The translations under genes were made by a program, and so were the position numbers. The notes below the pieces were generated by a model that saw only the letters and a program-made list of their open reading frames with translations, ran no database searches and had not been told where the DNA came from. 64,000 bases of DNA from Rotaria macrura (Eukaryota; Rotifera; Eurotatoria; Philodinida; Philodinidae). The first letter of the stretch is position 1, and each line of letters opens with the position of its first letter. The stretch covers positions 1 to 64,000 of the forward strand of contig OENT01000581.1 of the NCBI GenBank assembly GCA_900239685.1, in the 5' to 3' direction. This document shows, in pieces, positions 1 to 11,340 of this stretch.

Positions 1-1380
1 CAGCACAAGATAGGAAGAATTGGCGTATCATGTTAGCCAACGTCTGCAACAGATAAGGCACCTATCTGATCTGATCGACCCACAAGCAAATGTTCGCGGG
101 CTTCCAATGTGTCTTAAAGACAATCGATAATGACCTTCCGACTGGTGCACTCACTTTGTTCCACGAGTTACTTTAAAACCTCCACGTGAGATGATGACCG
201 TTAGCTGACCGCGCCGTGATTTAGATGAAATTCTTCATTATCTTTAAGATTGTGAAATAAAAGAACATCGTGTACGAATACAAGTATGTGAAAATGTAAA
301 AAGAAATCTCGATATTCTACTTAGGTATTTTCCCCTGCTGAAGGTTTTGATTGCCATGCGAAACGTAAAGTAAAAAAAGCTAAAATTTAAATAAGAATAG
401 AAAATGAATTTATTAAAAGATATCCTTGTCTATGATTATTTTCTTGTTATTTTGTTGAACTTGCTATTTTTCTAAAATTGTTATGAATTATTCCGAGTAC
501 CACTTAGTTTTGCTTATTATTGTGTGTTTTCGTAAGATTAATCCATCTCGTATTGTTGGCTGTGTTATTTGTTTTTGATTACCGTATGATTATTAGTTAC
601 ATTATGTTCTACATCTATTCATTTCGTATTGTCGAAATTTTCGTATTATTCTTGATGATAGTCTTCTGTCAGATAAAATAAATGTCTTGAAATCGAAGGC
701 TATATCATAAGAATTTTACTCGCTAACAGCTCAAATCGCTCGCTTAAGGTACACTAAGCAGTCATTGGTCGTACTTAAGAGAAATTAATCTGAAAAAAAA
801 TTTGGGTATTGCGAAGAACCCAGCTGCTAAAAATAGAGGTGCAGATTAAAGGAGTGGCTTAAATTTTCAGCTTCAGTGATTTCAAAAGATAAAAACTGCT
901 TCATTAGAAAAAAACAAGAATTCCTTTTCATTTTCTGAGAAAGACATTGCTTAACAAGAGAATTCATATTGTTTCAGGTGTAAACATGAGTCCTATGAGA
1001 ATTAAAATTATCTTTCATTTTATTTAATGCAGCAGTTATGTGAGAAATTTAGTTTTCTTTATCAAATGAATAATAGTGGATTTACTTTTAATGAAGTAAA
1101 ATAACAGTAAAGCCCTGCTTCTAGTGATGAGCAGTACTGTTCATCGGAGAGATATCGGTGCCAATAAAAATTTTTACGGAGGTCGCCACCCAAACAAACG
1201 ATTTGAAGATCCACATCCTCTATGAGAATTCGAAATAGAGATTCTCTGTAGATCTTAACCTCTTGCAATATATTAAGCAACTTTAAAAAATGCTATTCTG
1301 TTTACGAACATGTAATTCTTGTTTAGTATTGTAAACCTTATGTGAATAGAATGCTTACTAAATGATGTATTATCAAAAAT
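1..1380. other. Intergenic, no supported gene
   Basis: AT-rich sequence with no convincing gene. The first ~240 bases are less AT-rich than the rest and read as broken coding sequence in one plus frame (about 38 codons between stops at roughly 14-130), but I recognise no family. A 72-codon minus-strand frame at 1062-1280 has no recognisable domain and no clear splice sites. Confidence 0.5.
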
Positions 1381-1381
1381 C

Positions 1382-2908
1382 TTACGTACATTCTGCTGCT
1401 ATGATAGGTTTGCCATACCATTGTTGCTGAAATTCTTTATAATCTTCCTCAAATGTACTAACAAGATTTTCTATAGTCGATTTTTCAGGATCACTTTGAT
1501 CTTCATCCAGAAGGTGTAAACATGATACATCGAAATGTTGAGAATAATCGTTAGTTGGCATCGTTCGATCATTTAAATCAATTTTCAATCTTAAGATAGA
1601 AAGAGCTTTATCCAAATCTTCGCGTTCGTGATGTTGCCATATGTTTAAATTTTCAACGAAATAATGTGGGCAATAACCCATTTTCAAATTTTTACACATA
1701 AAATCAATCCATCTATATGCCAGCTCATTATTGGATACTTTCTCGTCGATGCCAATTGTTTCACACATCCATAAAACAGTTGTTTTTACAGTGTAAGATG
1801 TTAATCCAGTCGCTCTATACAAGTATTTATAATAGATCGATCTTGCGATTCCATTTAAACATTTTTCCCCGATATTACGATTTTTAGCTAGAATAACTTC
1901 AATTTCAGATAATGAATAACGAAATTCAAATACTTGATTAGACAATGGTGTTAAACGTGACCATTTCGGTACAAGATGCATGTGAGTATTTTTAATTTTC
2001 TCATATAATAAAGGACGATGAGTTTTTAAACGTTTAAGAAATGGTTGCATATTTGTTGGCCAAAAGTTTAATTTTAATGCGGGTACGTAATCCATATCGA
2101 CTGTTGTACCTTTTTGCGCAAATGAATTAAAAAATGGTATAAAAGATGTATTAACCTTGGAACCAAAAACTTTATATTTTTCATAAAATGTTAATAACAG
2201 TCGGCATTTATCATAATAATTTGTTGGTAAACGACAATCGAATATTGGTGATAATAGAAGAAAAGAGCTTAGTTGATATTCTGATATGTTCAGATTAAAA
2301 GGAAGCGTAAAAGATGAGAAGTTTTCTGAAAATGGAGCAGGAAGTGTCTTCATTGAAGAATAATCAGTTTGCTGCTGTTCTTTGGCTGCTGCTTTGCGGC
2401 AATAGTAAACAAAATTTTCAAATAATTTATCCATTAATTTCTTATCTTTCGGTTTGCGTCGTTGTTCTTCAATAAATTTTAAGTTTTTTTCGAATACTCT
2501 ACCACCTGCATCCAAATTAGTTGGATCAAGATATGTTGCTTGTGTTTCAACAGCTGCCTTATCGCTTGTTACTGATTTTTTACCTGGAAAATGAGGCGAT
2601 TGTTTAAGATTTTCTGCTAAACGTCGCTTCATTTGAAATCCATTCACTAAAGGTATAGAAGGAGAGAAATCATCATCGAGCTCCACTCCATAATAAGAAA
2701 CAGGTAAATGTACTAATTTCTTGTTATTCCATTTAACAAGTACGAAAACTGGCATATCTGGAATCGAAATCAATTCGTTTTCACTGTCGATTTCACCCAT
2801 ACATTTCATTAAATCTAAATCTTGTAATTTATCAAGATTCGATGCCCATCGACGGGCATAACCTTGTCCTTCGGCAGTTGAACCACTTAGAATATAGCTA
2901 TCTGGCAT
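1382..2908 (-). CDS. Mab-21 domain protein (cGAS-like nucleotidyltransferase fold)
   Basis: Single-exon protein of 508 residues. It carries the Mab-21/cGAS fold signature: a G-S nucleotide-binding turn at residues 9-10 (GSTAEG), an acidic pair D30/D32 (QDLDLM), and a third acidic residue at about D273 in DYVPAL followed by WP. The C-terminal helical half holds the typical FEFRYSLSEIE stretch (327-337) and GLTSYTVKTTVLWMCE (368-383). All three metal-binding positions therefore look present, so catalysis is possible, although many Mab-21 proteins are inactive; cGAS relatives make cyclic nucleotides. The N-terminus is odd: family members usually have a long helix before the G-S turn, yet here it starts at residue 9, and an in-frame TAA sits directly before this ATG. 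Either a 5' exon was missed or the protein is N-terminally shortened. An insertion-like polar stretch (about 100-190) separates the two lobes. Fold certain; substrate unknown. Confidence 0.85.
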   Translation of the reverse strand: MPDSYILSGSTAEGQGYARRWASNLDKLQDLDLMKCMGEIDSENELISIPDMPVFVLVKWNNKKLVHLPVSYYGVELDDDFSPSIPLVNGFQMKRRLAENLKQSPHFPGKKSVTSDKAAVETQATYLDPTNLDAGGRVFEKNLKFIEEQRRKPKDKKLMDKLFENFVYYCRKAAAKEQQQTDYSSMKTLPAPFSENFSSFTLPFNLNISEYQLSSFLLLSPIFDCRLPTNYYDKCRLLLTFYEKYKVFGSKVNTSFIPFFNSFAQKGTTVDMDYVPALKLNFWPTNMQPFLKRLKTHRPLLYEKIKNTHMHLVPKWSRLTPLSNQVFEFRYSLSEIEVILAKNRNIGEKCLNGIARSIYYKYLYRATGLTSYTVKTTVLWMCETIGIDEKVSNNELAYRWIDFMCKNLKMGYCPHYFVENLNIWQHHEREDLDKALSILRLKIDLNDRTMPTNDYSQHFDVSCLHLLDEDQSDPEKSTIENLVSTFEEDYKEFQQQWYGKPIIAAECT

Positions 2909-2959
2909 TTATTATTGTTAATATGAAATTTTTTTCAGCGTTGCAATAGCCTATAAACG

Positions 2960-3299
2960 ATAAACGTTGGTTATTTCCAACTTGAGAAAAATACTGGTGT
3001 ATGTGTTGTCAAGTGTCGAGAAGGAGAGATTTAGTGTACAGACGAGAAGTTTCTTTTCAGGCGAGCAATCCTTTTTTCCAATATGAATCATTCTTTGAAA
3101 ACAGAATGCAAAAAAAGAGCTCTTGTCGGTAGGTAGTGAAAAAAGTCTATCGGGTGTGGGTGTGTCAGCAATGGGCAAGGAAATAATAGGCGAGATGAAT
3201 GGGTATTTCAAGTGAATAAATGCTGTGAAGATCCAAAATGCATTCTCTTTCTTTTCTGTTCTTATACTATACATACATATGCTTAACTACATCGATATA
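2960..3299. other. Intergenic spacer
   Basis: About 340 bases between the Mab-21 start and the left end of the mariner fossil. A 107-codon minus-strand frame lies here, but it has no recognisable domain and low-complexity Ser/Phe/Pro content; I do not call it a gene. Confidence 0.5.
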
Positions 3300-4056
3300 C
3301 ACGGGGCACTAGGAAAGTGTTTTCGCTAGCCCCAACAGAAGATATTCAGATGCCAGTGTCAATTTATTTTTTCAAAGTACTCTCATCCTATATCAATGCA
3401 CTTTTGCATTCGAGAGAGCCAATCATCAAAACAGTCCTGAAAGTCCTCTTTAGTGAGACACCCAATTGCATGGTCCAAGAATTCCAATATTTCCTCGTTG
3501 TTGTTAAATTGAATTCCTCGCAGCTGATTTTTCAGTCTCACGAATAGAAAGAAGTCCCAGGGACTCAAATACGGTGAATATGGGGGATTTTGGTACGATT
3601 CCACCTTCTTATTTTTATCCAAATATTCGGTCGTCATCCAAGTCCGATGGGATCGTGCATTGTCATCATGCAAAATGAGCCCACGAAGTCCTGTCTTCTA
3701 TCGTCTCTGTACGACAGCATCAAAGACTCTAGAAAGGCAGTTCGTGACATATGATCGTGCACTGATTGAAGCATCAGATCCCAATGCAATTGGCTCTATC
3801 AAGCCGGACTTCATTAAAAAAAATTGCGACCATTCGTTTCCCTGAACTGTTGTTTCTTCGAACTTTTGTCGGGCTAGGATCACCTTTTGACACCCACGTT
3901 TTTGATTGCTCTTTGGTTTTAGGATCAAAGTTTTTCGTTGATTTGACATATACATTGAGAGAATTAGAAGTTTTCATTTATCACTGCAATTTCTTCAGGT
4001 TGAAGCGAATGTTTTCTCGGAAACAGTCACTAATTCAAACATGAATACTGAAATTA

Positions 4057-4064
4057 ATCATAAC
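4057..4064. repeat. Left target-site duplication ATCATAAC
   Basis: Eight bases directly before the hAT-like element, identical to 6493-6500 directly after it. Confidence 0.9.
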
Positions 4065-4505
4065 TAGAGTCCTGCGGGACAAACTTTTGATTATCCCGAA
4101 TCCCGTTTGTCCCATCCCGAATTTTTTCGAATTATCCCGTAAAATCCCGTTTTTCCCGTTGACAAGAAAGTGTTTAGATGTCGTGTGGTCCGGTCGAAGA
4201 AAGCAAGACACCCTTTCTACACAATCAGTAGGAAAATGGAGGAACAAAAACTTGATCGATATGAAAAGAGATCTAGAAATGTAAGACTAAAGTTAACTAT
4301 TTTTAATAAAAATAGAAACTGGTACTCTCAAGTAGAACTTTGAATTAATAATCAGGGTGTACCCATACGTTGGTGACTGAAGGTTGGGTAGATCGAAGAT
4401 CTGCACCTACACCGCTTGTTGTGCTCAAATAATTGTACAAATGTAAATATTTGAGAAAAAAAATACACTCCTGTTTACATAGCATATTAGCTCTTAATAT
4501 AAATT

Positions 4506-5667
4506 GGGTGAATCCGCTGGGTTTCTACCACTTTTGGGGAAATTTCTTTTTCTCGCTTTTGATACTCAAGTTAGGTGGAGCATAAACAAGAATGGCTGGA
4601 GGTAATAATTAAAAATTTTTACGAATTTAAAATACAGAGATCCAGGTTGTTTTTTACGAACAACTCAACAAATATGGGTATTGGACTAATTTTTCTCATA
4701 ATAATTACAATTTTGATCAAGACAAATGTCATATTTGGAATCAGCAAGCAAAATTGAGTCGATCTACATGTTTTTCAAAATATTTGGAAAACGTTTATTT
4801 GTGTCGAAAAATTCAGCCGGGTTCCCCTTCGGGATATGTCAAAAACTAACTTCAGTGAGAATCCAGTTTTTATTATTGACCCACCTGCCATTTTGGCATT
4901 TAATAGCATTATAAAGGTCTAGACGTCATTTTTCACATTCAGAGTGAGATTTTGATCAATGTCATTTTCTCACATATCCCTGAGGAGGATCCCGGCTGAT
5001 TTTTTCGACGAAAATAAAATTTCTCGAAATATTTTGAGAAACATATACGTCAACTCAGTTTTGCATACCGATTCCAAATATGGCATCGGGTTTTATCAAA
5101 AGCGAAATTATTATGAGAAAAATCAGTCCAATATGAGTCAAAAATGCATGTTTTTGATAGAGATACGCAGTATATGAGACTATGTGGATCCTGGTTCGAA
5201 CTTTTAGTCACCATTACTAGTACTATACTGTAGAGCGCCGAAAGGGCTATCGAATTGTGTATATTTGTGATAAAATTTCCAGATGCCTATCATGTAAAAT
5301 AGAGGAGTAATTTAGGATTCGGTTTAGCGGGGACACTCCACTTGAGTCCTACCCACCTTGGGATCTGTTTGCAAACTTTTTAAATTTATTTAACCTTTGT
5401 CTATGCTTACATGTTCAAGACCTATAAGCTCAGAAAGTTTCACTCCATTAGGAAGAAGTAGATGTAAACTCCGGAACACTCTCGAAATAATACCCATATA
5501 TGAGGAGTTGTTCCGAAAAAGCAACCTGGATCTCCGTATTTTGACCTTGCAAAAATTTTTAATTGTTACCACCAACCGTTTTCACCCATGCTCCATCTAA
5601 ATAGCATATCAAAAGCACGAAAAAATATATTTTCCCTAAAAGTGGTAGAAAATCGGCAGATTCACCC
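4506..5667. repeat. Long foldback (inverted-repeat) structure inside the hAT element
   Basis: GGGTGAATC at 4506 pairs with GATTCACCC ending at 5667, and the arms stay complementary for hundreds of bases. Examples: TCTACCACTTTT (about 4523) with the complement near 5650; GAGATCCAGGTTG (about 4637) with the complement near 5530; CATATTTGGAATC (about 4729) with the complement near 5080; CAGCCGGG (about 4817) with the complement near 4990. The left arm is about 340 bases and the right about 700, because some 350 bases at about 5140-5490 have no partner on the left. A ~120-base loop separates them. No coding domain was recognised. It could be a separate foldback or long-TIR element nested in the hAT copy, or part of its body. 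Its own target duplication was not found. Confidence 0.75.
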
Positions 5668-5940
5668 ATTTATCACGAATATTTTGATCTTATCATTATC
5701 AGATTAGTAAGACCGAGCTTATTATGATAGATTTTATTCTAAATTTAAAAGTTCATTTAAAGCAATCTATGTCTATAACAATACCCCATATGTCAGATAA
5801 ATATGTGCTTTTTTATGTCTTTAATTGTTCTATGATTGTTTGAAATTAATTTTTTCATTATTTAAATTATTATAATAGTAGCTATCAACTGCAAGTTTTA
5901 GAAGATTTATCTCTTTTAATTAAACTCGAGTATTTTTCAT

Positions 5941-6060
5941 GTCAATTAATTTTCGCATCGATAAGTTCTTGTATTGCACAATTAACGTTAATTAATTTTC
6001 GTTTCGAATAATTTTTGCATCGAGTAATTTTTATATGGACTAATTTTTGTATCGATCAAT
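5941..6060 (+). repeat. Degenerate short tandem units in hAT element
   Basis: About four imperfect copies of a 15-18 base unit of the type TAATTTTTGCATCGA, next to the right end of the hAT-like element. Their location suggests subterminal repeats, but they are too diverged to be sure. Confidence 0.45.
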
Positions 6061-6492
6061 TATGGTCCGACCAATTAATGTGGCTCAATTTAGATAGACC
6101 AGAAAAACACATACGTTCAGATATACTTATAATTAATAATTTACTGTTAATTCTGCGCTCCCCTCCCCACCCCTCCTCCTCAAAATTTGAAGTTTTCGTC
6201 AGAAAAATGAAAAATGAAATAAATGCATTTCCGAGCTCTTTGGAGTGTGTGGATTAGACATCAATACGACTTCCAGATTTTTTTCTCCTAAAATATGGAT
6301 TTTACAATAAAAAAGTGCCAAATGCCTAACAGGTTTAGATATAAGGATTTTAGAATTCGGGACATTGTTTTTTTCTATTGGTCCCAAATCCTGTTTGTCC
6401 CGTCCCGAATAATTATCGGGACAGTCCCGTTTGTCCCGTGGGACGGGATAAACGGGATTTTTCGGGATTCGGGACTGTCCCGCAGGACTCTA

Positions 6493-6500
6493 ATCATAAC
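6493..6500. repeat. Right target-site duplication ATCATAAC
   Basis: Exact copy of 4057-4064. Together they mark a single insertion of the element between them. Confidence 0.9.
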
Positions 6501-6650
6501 ACGTAACTGCGCAGTTGTATTTGAGTGAATAGAGCTGCTCGAATGTTATACGAGAATACTAATTTCGAGATGCATGCTTGAAATAACACCGAACAATTAC
6601 TTATGTCCACAAAGAAAACGAAGCTGAAAAATACTGTGCTAGTTTTCTAT

Positions 6651-7957
6651 TTACAGGTATGTGGATACTGTATTAAAATCTTAAATGTTGTATAAACAGC
6701 ATGTATGCCTAGTTAGCATAAAGGATTATGAATCATGATTTGGCATTAATAATTTCGCCGCCTTATCACCAATTCAAATTGATAAATATCGATGCACAAC
6801 TGGAAAAAGAATCGTTTTTCTGCAGTTGATACATACACATACACAAGTACACACACCTGTGTAACTTCTAGGACAAGTAAGATCAGATACAAGAGAAATG
6901 AATGCAAACTTTTCGTTTTAAGTTCATTGGAAAATATTACCTGATTCTCCGTAATATGGTACGAAATCGTAAGATTCGAGATAAATTAAGGAACGACTGG
7001 CCTAAAAATATATTTATATAAGATAGAAAAAAACAAATATTGACAAATGTTTCAGAAATAATAAGAAAAATGCCTAAAATCAATGTTTCCAGACAGGGAC
7101 CGAGATGCAAAAATCAGTAGTCGTTCCCAGACCAAAAGTCTCAATGGGCTGAAAGTCTTTCGATAACTAGTGTGAGACAAGATGAATTGAAACAATTTCT
7201 CAATGAGCTTTTATGAGATAACTGCGTAATTTTTCATTAAAGTTATATTGTTTGACGAAGGCTTTTTTCAACAACTAGACCTCTTTTTCGCAAATATTTT
7301 TTACATATCTAGCTATATTTACCAAAAGTTTTCGACAAAATAGCTTCACCTATATAAAGAAATTTTATATGTGAAGTAATATGGTTTTAACTGAAAACCA
7401 CAACAACTATCTAATAGAATTTCATCGAAAAAATTTTTCAATTCATCGGGTCTCGCACTAAGTATCGAAAGAATTTCCACCCAAATCGGTCTAGGGGGGG
7501 GGGTAGGGTATTGAGAATTCTGTCTCAGACATAACAAGTCATGGCATGCAGGTATTTTCTTTACCAATGAAGGCAATCCAAAAATGTTTCGCTTGTTAGT
7601 CTGAAACAAGTAATAAGTCGGCTTTCAACAATTCTTGAACTGTTACTTTCATAGAAATTTGAGACATCAGTATCTTTCATCTGACGATTTTTGTTAAATT
7701 TTCTTTAATGGATCTGTCTGAAAGAGAATTTGTAATAAATTGACATAAGTTTGTGACATGTGTACATTCCCAAGCATTATAATTGCAATTGAGATAGACT
7801 GCGCTGTGAATAAAGTAACTTACTTTCCTATGGGATATCTTGATGAGTACCCTACTAAGCATTTAATTTTCTATTATTGTTGTTTTTGTTCTATTCAAAC
7901 CAGTTGGTGAGCAATCGTCTACTAAGGATCTACATTCTATTGAGAGGACTAAATTTT
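6651..7957. other. Intergenic, probably repeat-derived
   Basis: No gene recognised. It holds a CA-rich tract (about 6835-6865) and a run of about ten G at 7495-7504 within an 88-codon minus frame that has no known domain. The G-run and the scattered open frames look like old transposon sequence, but I found no terminal repeats or target duplication. Confidence 0.45.
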
Positions 7958-7959
7958 AG
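7954..7959 (+). promoter_or_regulatory. Splice-acceptor-like site before DEG/ENaC start
   Basis: AAATTTTAG ends 26 bases before the channel ATG with no obvious upstream exon. It is either the end of a 5' UTR intron or a spliced-leader trans-splice acceptor, as known in bdelloid rotifers. Confidence 0.45.
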
Positions 7960-7985
7960 GCTCTCATATAGAAAATAAACTTAGC

Positions 7986-9645
7986 ATGACGAAACAAAAT
8001 GAGCCTGTGCCTACTCTAGCCATCGAAGACGTGACGATGGCTAAAGTTGAAGATAGGCGACCTAGTTTTCGATCCATCGTTCATGAGTTTGCTTCAAATG
8101 CCACGGCACATGGAATTCCAAATATTGTTCGCGGCAAAACCATCTACAATCGAGTCTACTGGTCACTTGGATTCATTATTTGTACTGGTACAATGATCTA
8201 TTTTATCGTCAAAGCCATTATAGCCTATTTCGAGTATCCAACAAGTATGGATACAAGCATTGTCAGTGAATGGCCACAACTTTTTCCAGCATTTAGTTTC
8301 TGTAATATGTCACCACTTCGTCTGGATCCGTTTTTGAACGTTTATTTAAACTACTCTATTGCAAACAATTTGACAAGTATCAATGATACAACAACGCCTC
8401 TAACTCAAATGATTAACATCCAACGGTTCCTAATAACTCTGATGAATGAAAACAGATCATTAGATACAATGTTCTATACACTATCGCCAATATTGTACTC
8501 ATGTACATTCAATAATGTACCATGTTCGGCAAGCGACTTTATTTCATTTACGTCGGCAATATACGGCTCCTGTTACACGTACAATGCGAAACTGAAAAAT
8601 AACACTGGTCGAAATCTACTTCATGCAAATGAATATGGTGGCGATGGTGTGCTTTCTCTAGGTCTTTACATACATACTCATCAATATTTACCTTACATTA
8701 CGGACGGTCAGTGAATATTTCATTTATCAAATTTGAATAATTAGTTTTCTTCGCTAAGGGTTTGGTGTTGTGGCTCTCGTTCATGATAATACACAATTAC
8801 CACTTATTGAAACAGCTGGAATCGAACTGGGACCAGGACGAGGACATAAATTAGGATATAGAAAAAAGACCACTTATTTTCTATCGCCACCTTATACAAC
8901 ATGCACTAACCAAGTGTCTTCTTCCATGGAAGCCATGTTTGGATATTACAATAATGCGGACTATGGCTATTCTGAAATACTATGTTATCAAATTTGTGGA
9001 CAAGTCTATGCGTAAATTTTTTCAATTTTGTGATGCAACATTCTGCACTATTCCATTTTAAATCTTATCTTTAGCCTTTACTTTTTTAGATATGAACAAT
9101 GTGGTTGTATCAATCCCTACATGTGGAATTCTCAAACACTCTACATTCCAAGTATCAAGAAAGTCATTTTCGCTAATCTTTGCGACGTCACCAATCCTTG
9201 TTACTCCAGTGCCATTGGTAATCTTTTAACATCGTCGTCTCTCATAAATGATTACTGTGCAGACTGTTCACAAGCATGTTTAATACAAGATTTTATTGTT
9301 CAACCTTCTTCAATATCAACTCCTGCAGCATGGGAAATGAACAGTATTAAACATTTCGTTGAAAATTCATCGATTGAATTACCGGCTAATTGGAATGCCA
9401 CATGGTACGATCTGATTCAGAAAAATTATCTACGCATCAATGTCGTGCGCGAGACGTCTGTTGTCGAAAACAATATTCAGTCAGCTAGCCTCGGTGTAGT
9501 TGATGTTCTTTCAAATCTTGGTGGTCAAACAGGCCTATGGATTGGTATTAGCTTTCTTTCAATAGCAGAGATCGTCGAGTTACTCTATAGGTTGATGCAC
9601 TATGAATATTATATAATTCAAAGAAAGTTACGAAACAGACCTTAA
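7986..9645 (+). CDS. DEG/ENaC-family sodium channel subunit
   Basis: Three exons, 7986-8706, 8759-9011 and 9090-9645, joined at GT-AG introns of 52 and 78 bp with matching phases, giving 509 residues. It forms an amiloride-sensitive-type cation channel subunit in the plasma membrane; family members work as trimers gated by peptides, acid or force. Order of parts: cytoplasmic N-terminus with the conserved His-Gly gating motif (H42-G43, TAHGI); first membrane helix about 57-82; FPAFSFCN after it (100-107); a Cys-rich extracellular domain including PPYTTC and QCGCIN spanning the exon 2/3 junction; then LGGQTGLWIGISFLSIAEI with the G-x-S selectivity filter (GIS, about 477-479) and the second helix. 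The extracellular loop is on the short side for the family and the C-terminal tail is only about 15 residues. All key motifs are intact. Activating ligand cannot be told. Confidence 0.92.
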
Positions 9646-9649
9646 TCAT

Positions 9650-11340
9650 TTGTTACACTATCAAATTTCGAAAGACAAATAAGGACAAAGTTAATAATAG
9701 AAGTTCATTTTTGACTCACAGTTTAGCTGTGTTCAGAAGTGATTGATTAAATCTCTCCATGTATGTAAAAATACGTATGATTCATTCATACATGGTGCTT
9801 TGAGAAATATATTTTACATTTAACATATGATTGAATACTTATCAAGTGTGTAGAAAGCATTTCCATGTAACAACCCCTGATAAGATGGCAACATGCAACT
9901 GACAATTACTATGTATTGTCATTATCAAAGAATGATTTTCGCAAGGAGAAACCTTCATACACATCAGTTAACGATTTTTATGCGAATAATTAAGGAAAAG
10001 TCTCTCATATGAAAGAAAAACGGTTCTTCTTTCAATGATATTCCATAAATTAAGATGAGAAGCAAATAAAAACCTAGAACGAAGTAAAATGAAGCAGAAA
10101 AAAAATTATTCCAACTCATTCATACTGGTTTATTGATTCTAAATGGCATAGTGCAGTAATAGTAAATTTTTCGATCACGTCTTTCAAATTCATTTGCCCA
10201 TAAAATGCCAATTGAAATTACTGATTCGATTTGCACATTCATGTTCTGCTTCTGCTTCAATGAGAATTGTTATAGTAGCATTTGAAATTGATGCATCTTT
10301 AAGCAATATAGGAGGGTACCATATCCTTATGATGACTTTGGATACAAATTGAGTTAGAGTGAACTTCACTAACAATATCATACTTCACAGTAAATCACTC
10401 CAACTTTACAGGAAATGTATGTTATAAAATGAACGACTCGTCTTTGATGATATTGCTTATAAATATTTAAAACATTTGTCAATACAAGAAAAGTTCTTCG
10501 CTTCATGTAGAATATTTGTTCTTATCTTATTAGTTACTTGGATATATATTGTTTAACATGTCAAGTTTTGTTCATACTGTTGGGAAGATAAAGTAGAGGT
10601 CTTGGAAATTCTGTGACGAAAGCAAAAATCTCAAATTATGCGAGAAAATATCAATAATTGAAAGTCACGCATTCTGATCTTGTAGCAAGGTGTACACTGT
10701 CATAGTAGAATTATTTCTCTTATATCAAACTGACTTCAAATGAATCGCTTCCGGTGTCCCCGAAAACGAATTCTGCAATCTGTTTCAAAGGCTTACTATA
10801 ACCTAGAAAATAAAAACGAGAGAACGCTGGTAAAATCACTCTAGTAGATATCAACTACTTTACTATCATAATATTAATCAGAAATATTGAGTGATTTAAG
10901 TCGATCAACTTAAGACATCAGTTAACTGACATCGTAATATGCAAGTAGTAAAATAAAAATGTGCGCACCTATCAGTCAAGAGTCGAGTTGTATGAGTCTT
11001 TTCATTGCTTTCTCTTTTCACAAGTACTCGTCAAATGCTTCTATATGAATTGACAATGATCGAAAGGTTCTGGATGGCTAAGAACATGTATTTAGTTAGT
11101 TCTAGATGTGAAAGAAGAGCAATGCACGTCAATAGAATAACAGACTGAATGTATCTCTCATACTTGCACATGGTGTCCTTTCTCGATCGCGGTGGTTAGT
11201 TAAGAACTTAGTGCGAAGAAAGTATATAAAGCCTCATTATACATTGATACTTTCTTTTTCAAAGAAAAAAGCTCAGAGCAAATCACATTTCTCCAGCGAA
11301 AACTCTCAGAGACAAATTTCTGTTTTTTTGTTTATGCCCG
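9650..11340. other. Intergenic, no gene seen
   Basis: AT-rich sequence downstream of the channel gene. Short open frames only, none with a recognisable domain. A short C+G-richer stretch is at 10745-10760. Confidence 0.5.

Larger units (their letters stand above)
4065..6492. mobile_element. Non-autonomous hAT-like DNA transposon, 2.4 kb
   Basis: Ends are inverted repeats starting TAGAGTCCTGCGGGAC at 4065 and finishing with the complement at 6492. They sit inside an exact 8-bp target duplication ATCATAAC (4057-4064 and 6493-6500). An 8-bp duplication plus a TAGAG start fits the hAT superfamily (YARNG terminus). The terminal ~90 bases are full of TCCCG/CCCGT words on both sides, likely subterminal transposase-binding repeats. 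Short degenerate TAATTTTTGCATCGA-like units lie at 5941-6060. No hAT transposase domain is visible in any frame, so the element would depend on a helper. It inserted into the older mariner copy, splitting its transposase, which gives relative age. Confidence 0.85.
3300..6650 (-). mobile_element. Tc1/mariner-type DNA transposon, decayed and interrupted
   Basis: Minus-strand transposase pieces are clear. Residues at 3383-3673 read HDDNARSH, NPPYSPYLSPWDFFLF and LKNQLRG, the second and third catalytic-acid regions of a mariner DDE/D domain (about 35 residues apart). Upstream pieces in shifted frames at about 3700-3960 hold DPKTKEQSKTWV, PTKVRRNNSSGKRMVAIFF and SGLIEPIALGSDASISA. A further piece, IRAALFTQIQL at about 6510-6545, looks like the N-terminal helix-turn-helix start and lies beyond the inserted hAT element, so the two were once continuous. 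The part between N-terminal helix and catalytic domain is mostly missing. Candidate terminal repeats share ACTAG..A.AGT.TTTT (3308-3325 against the complement of about 6626-6643), roughly 14 of 18 matching. Exact ends and TA duplication are uncertain. No intact protein can be made. Confidence 0.8.

Noticed and set aside
2951-3274. 107-codon minus-strand open frame
   Set aside because: No domain, low-complexity composition, no splice or start context; lies between a gene start and a transposon end.
7346-7609. 87-codon minus-strand frame with a proline run
   Set aside because: The prolines come from a poly-G tract; no domain and no splice context. Looks like repeat-derived sequence.
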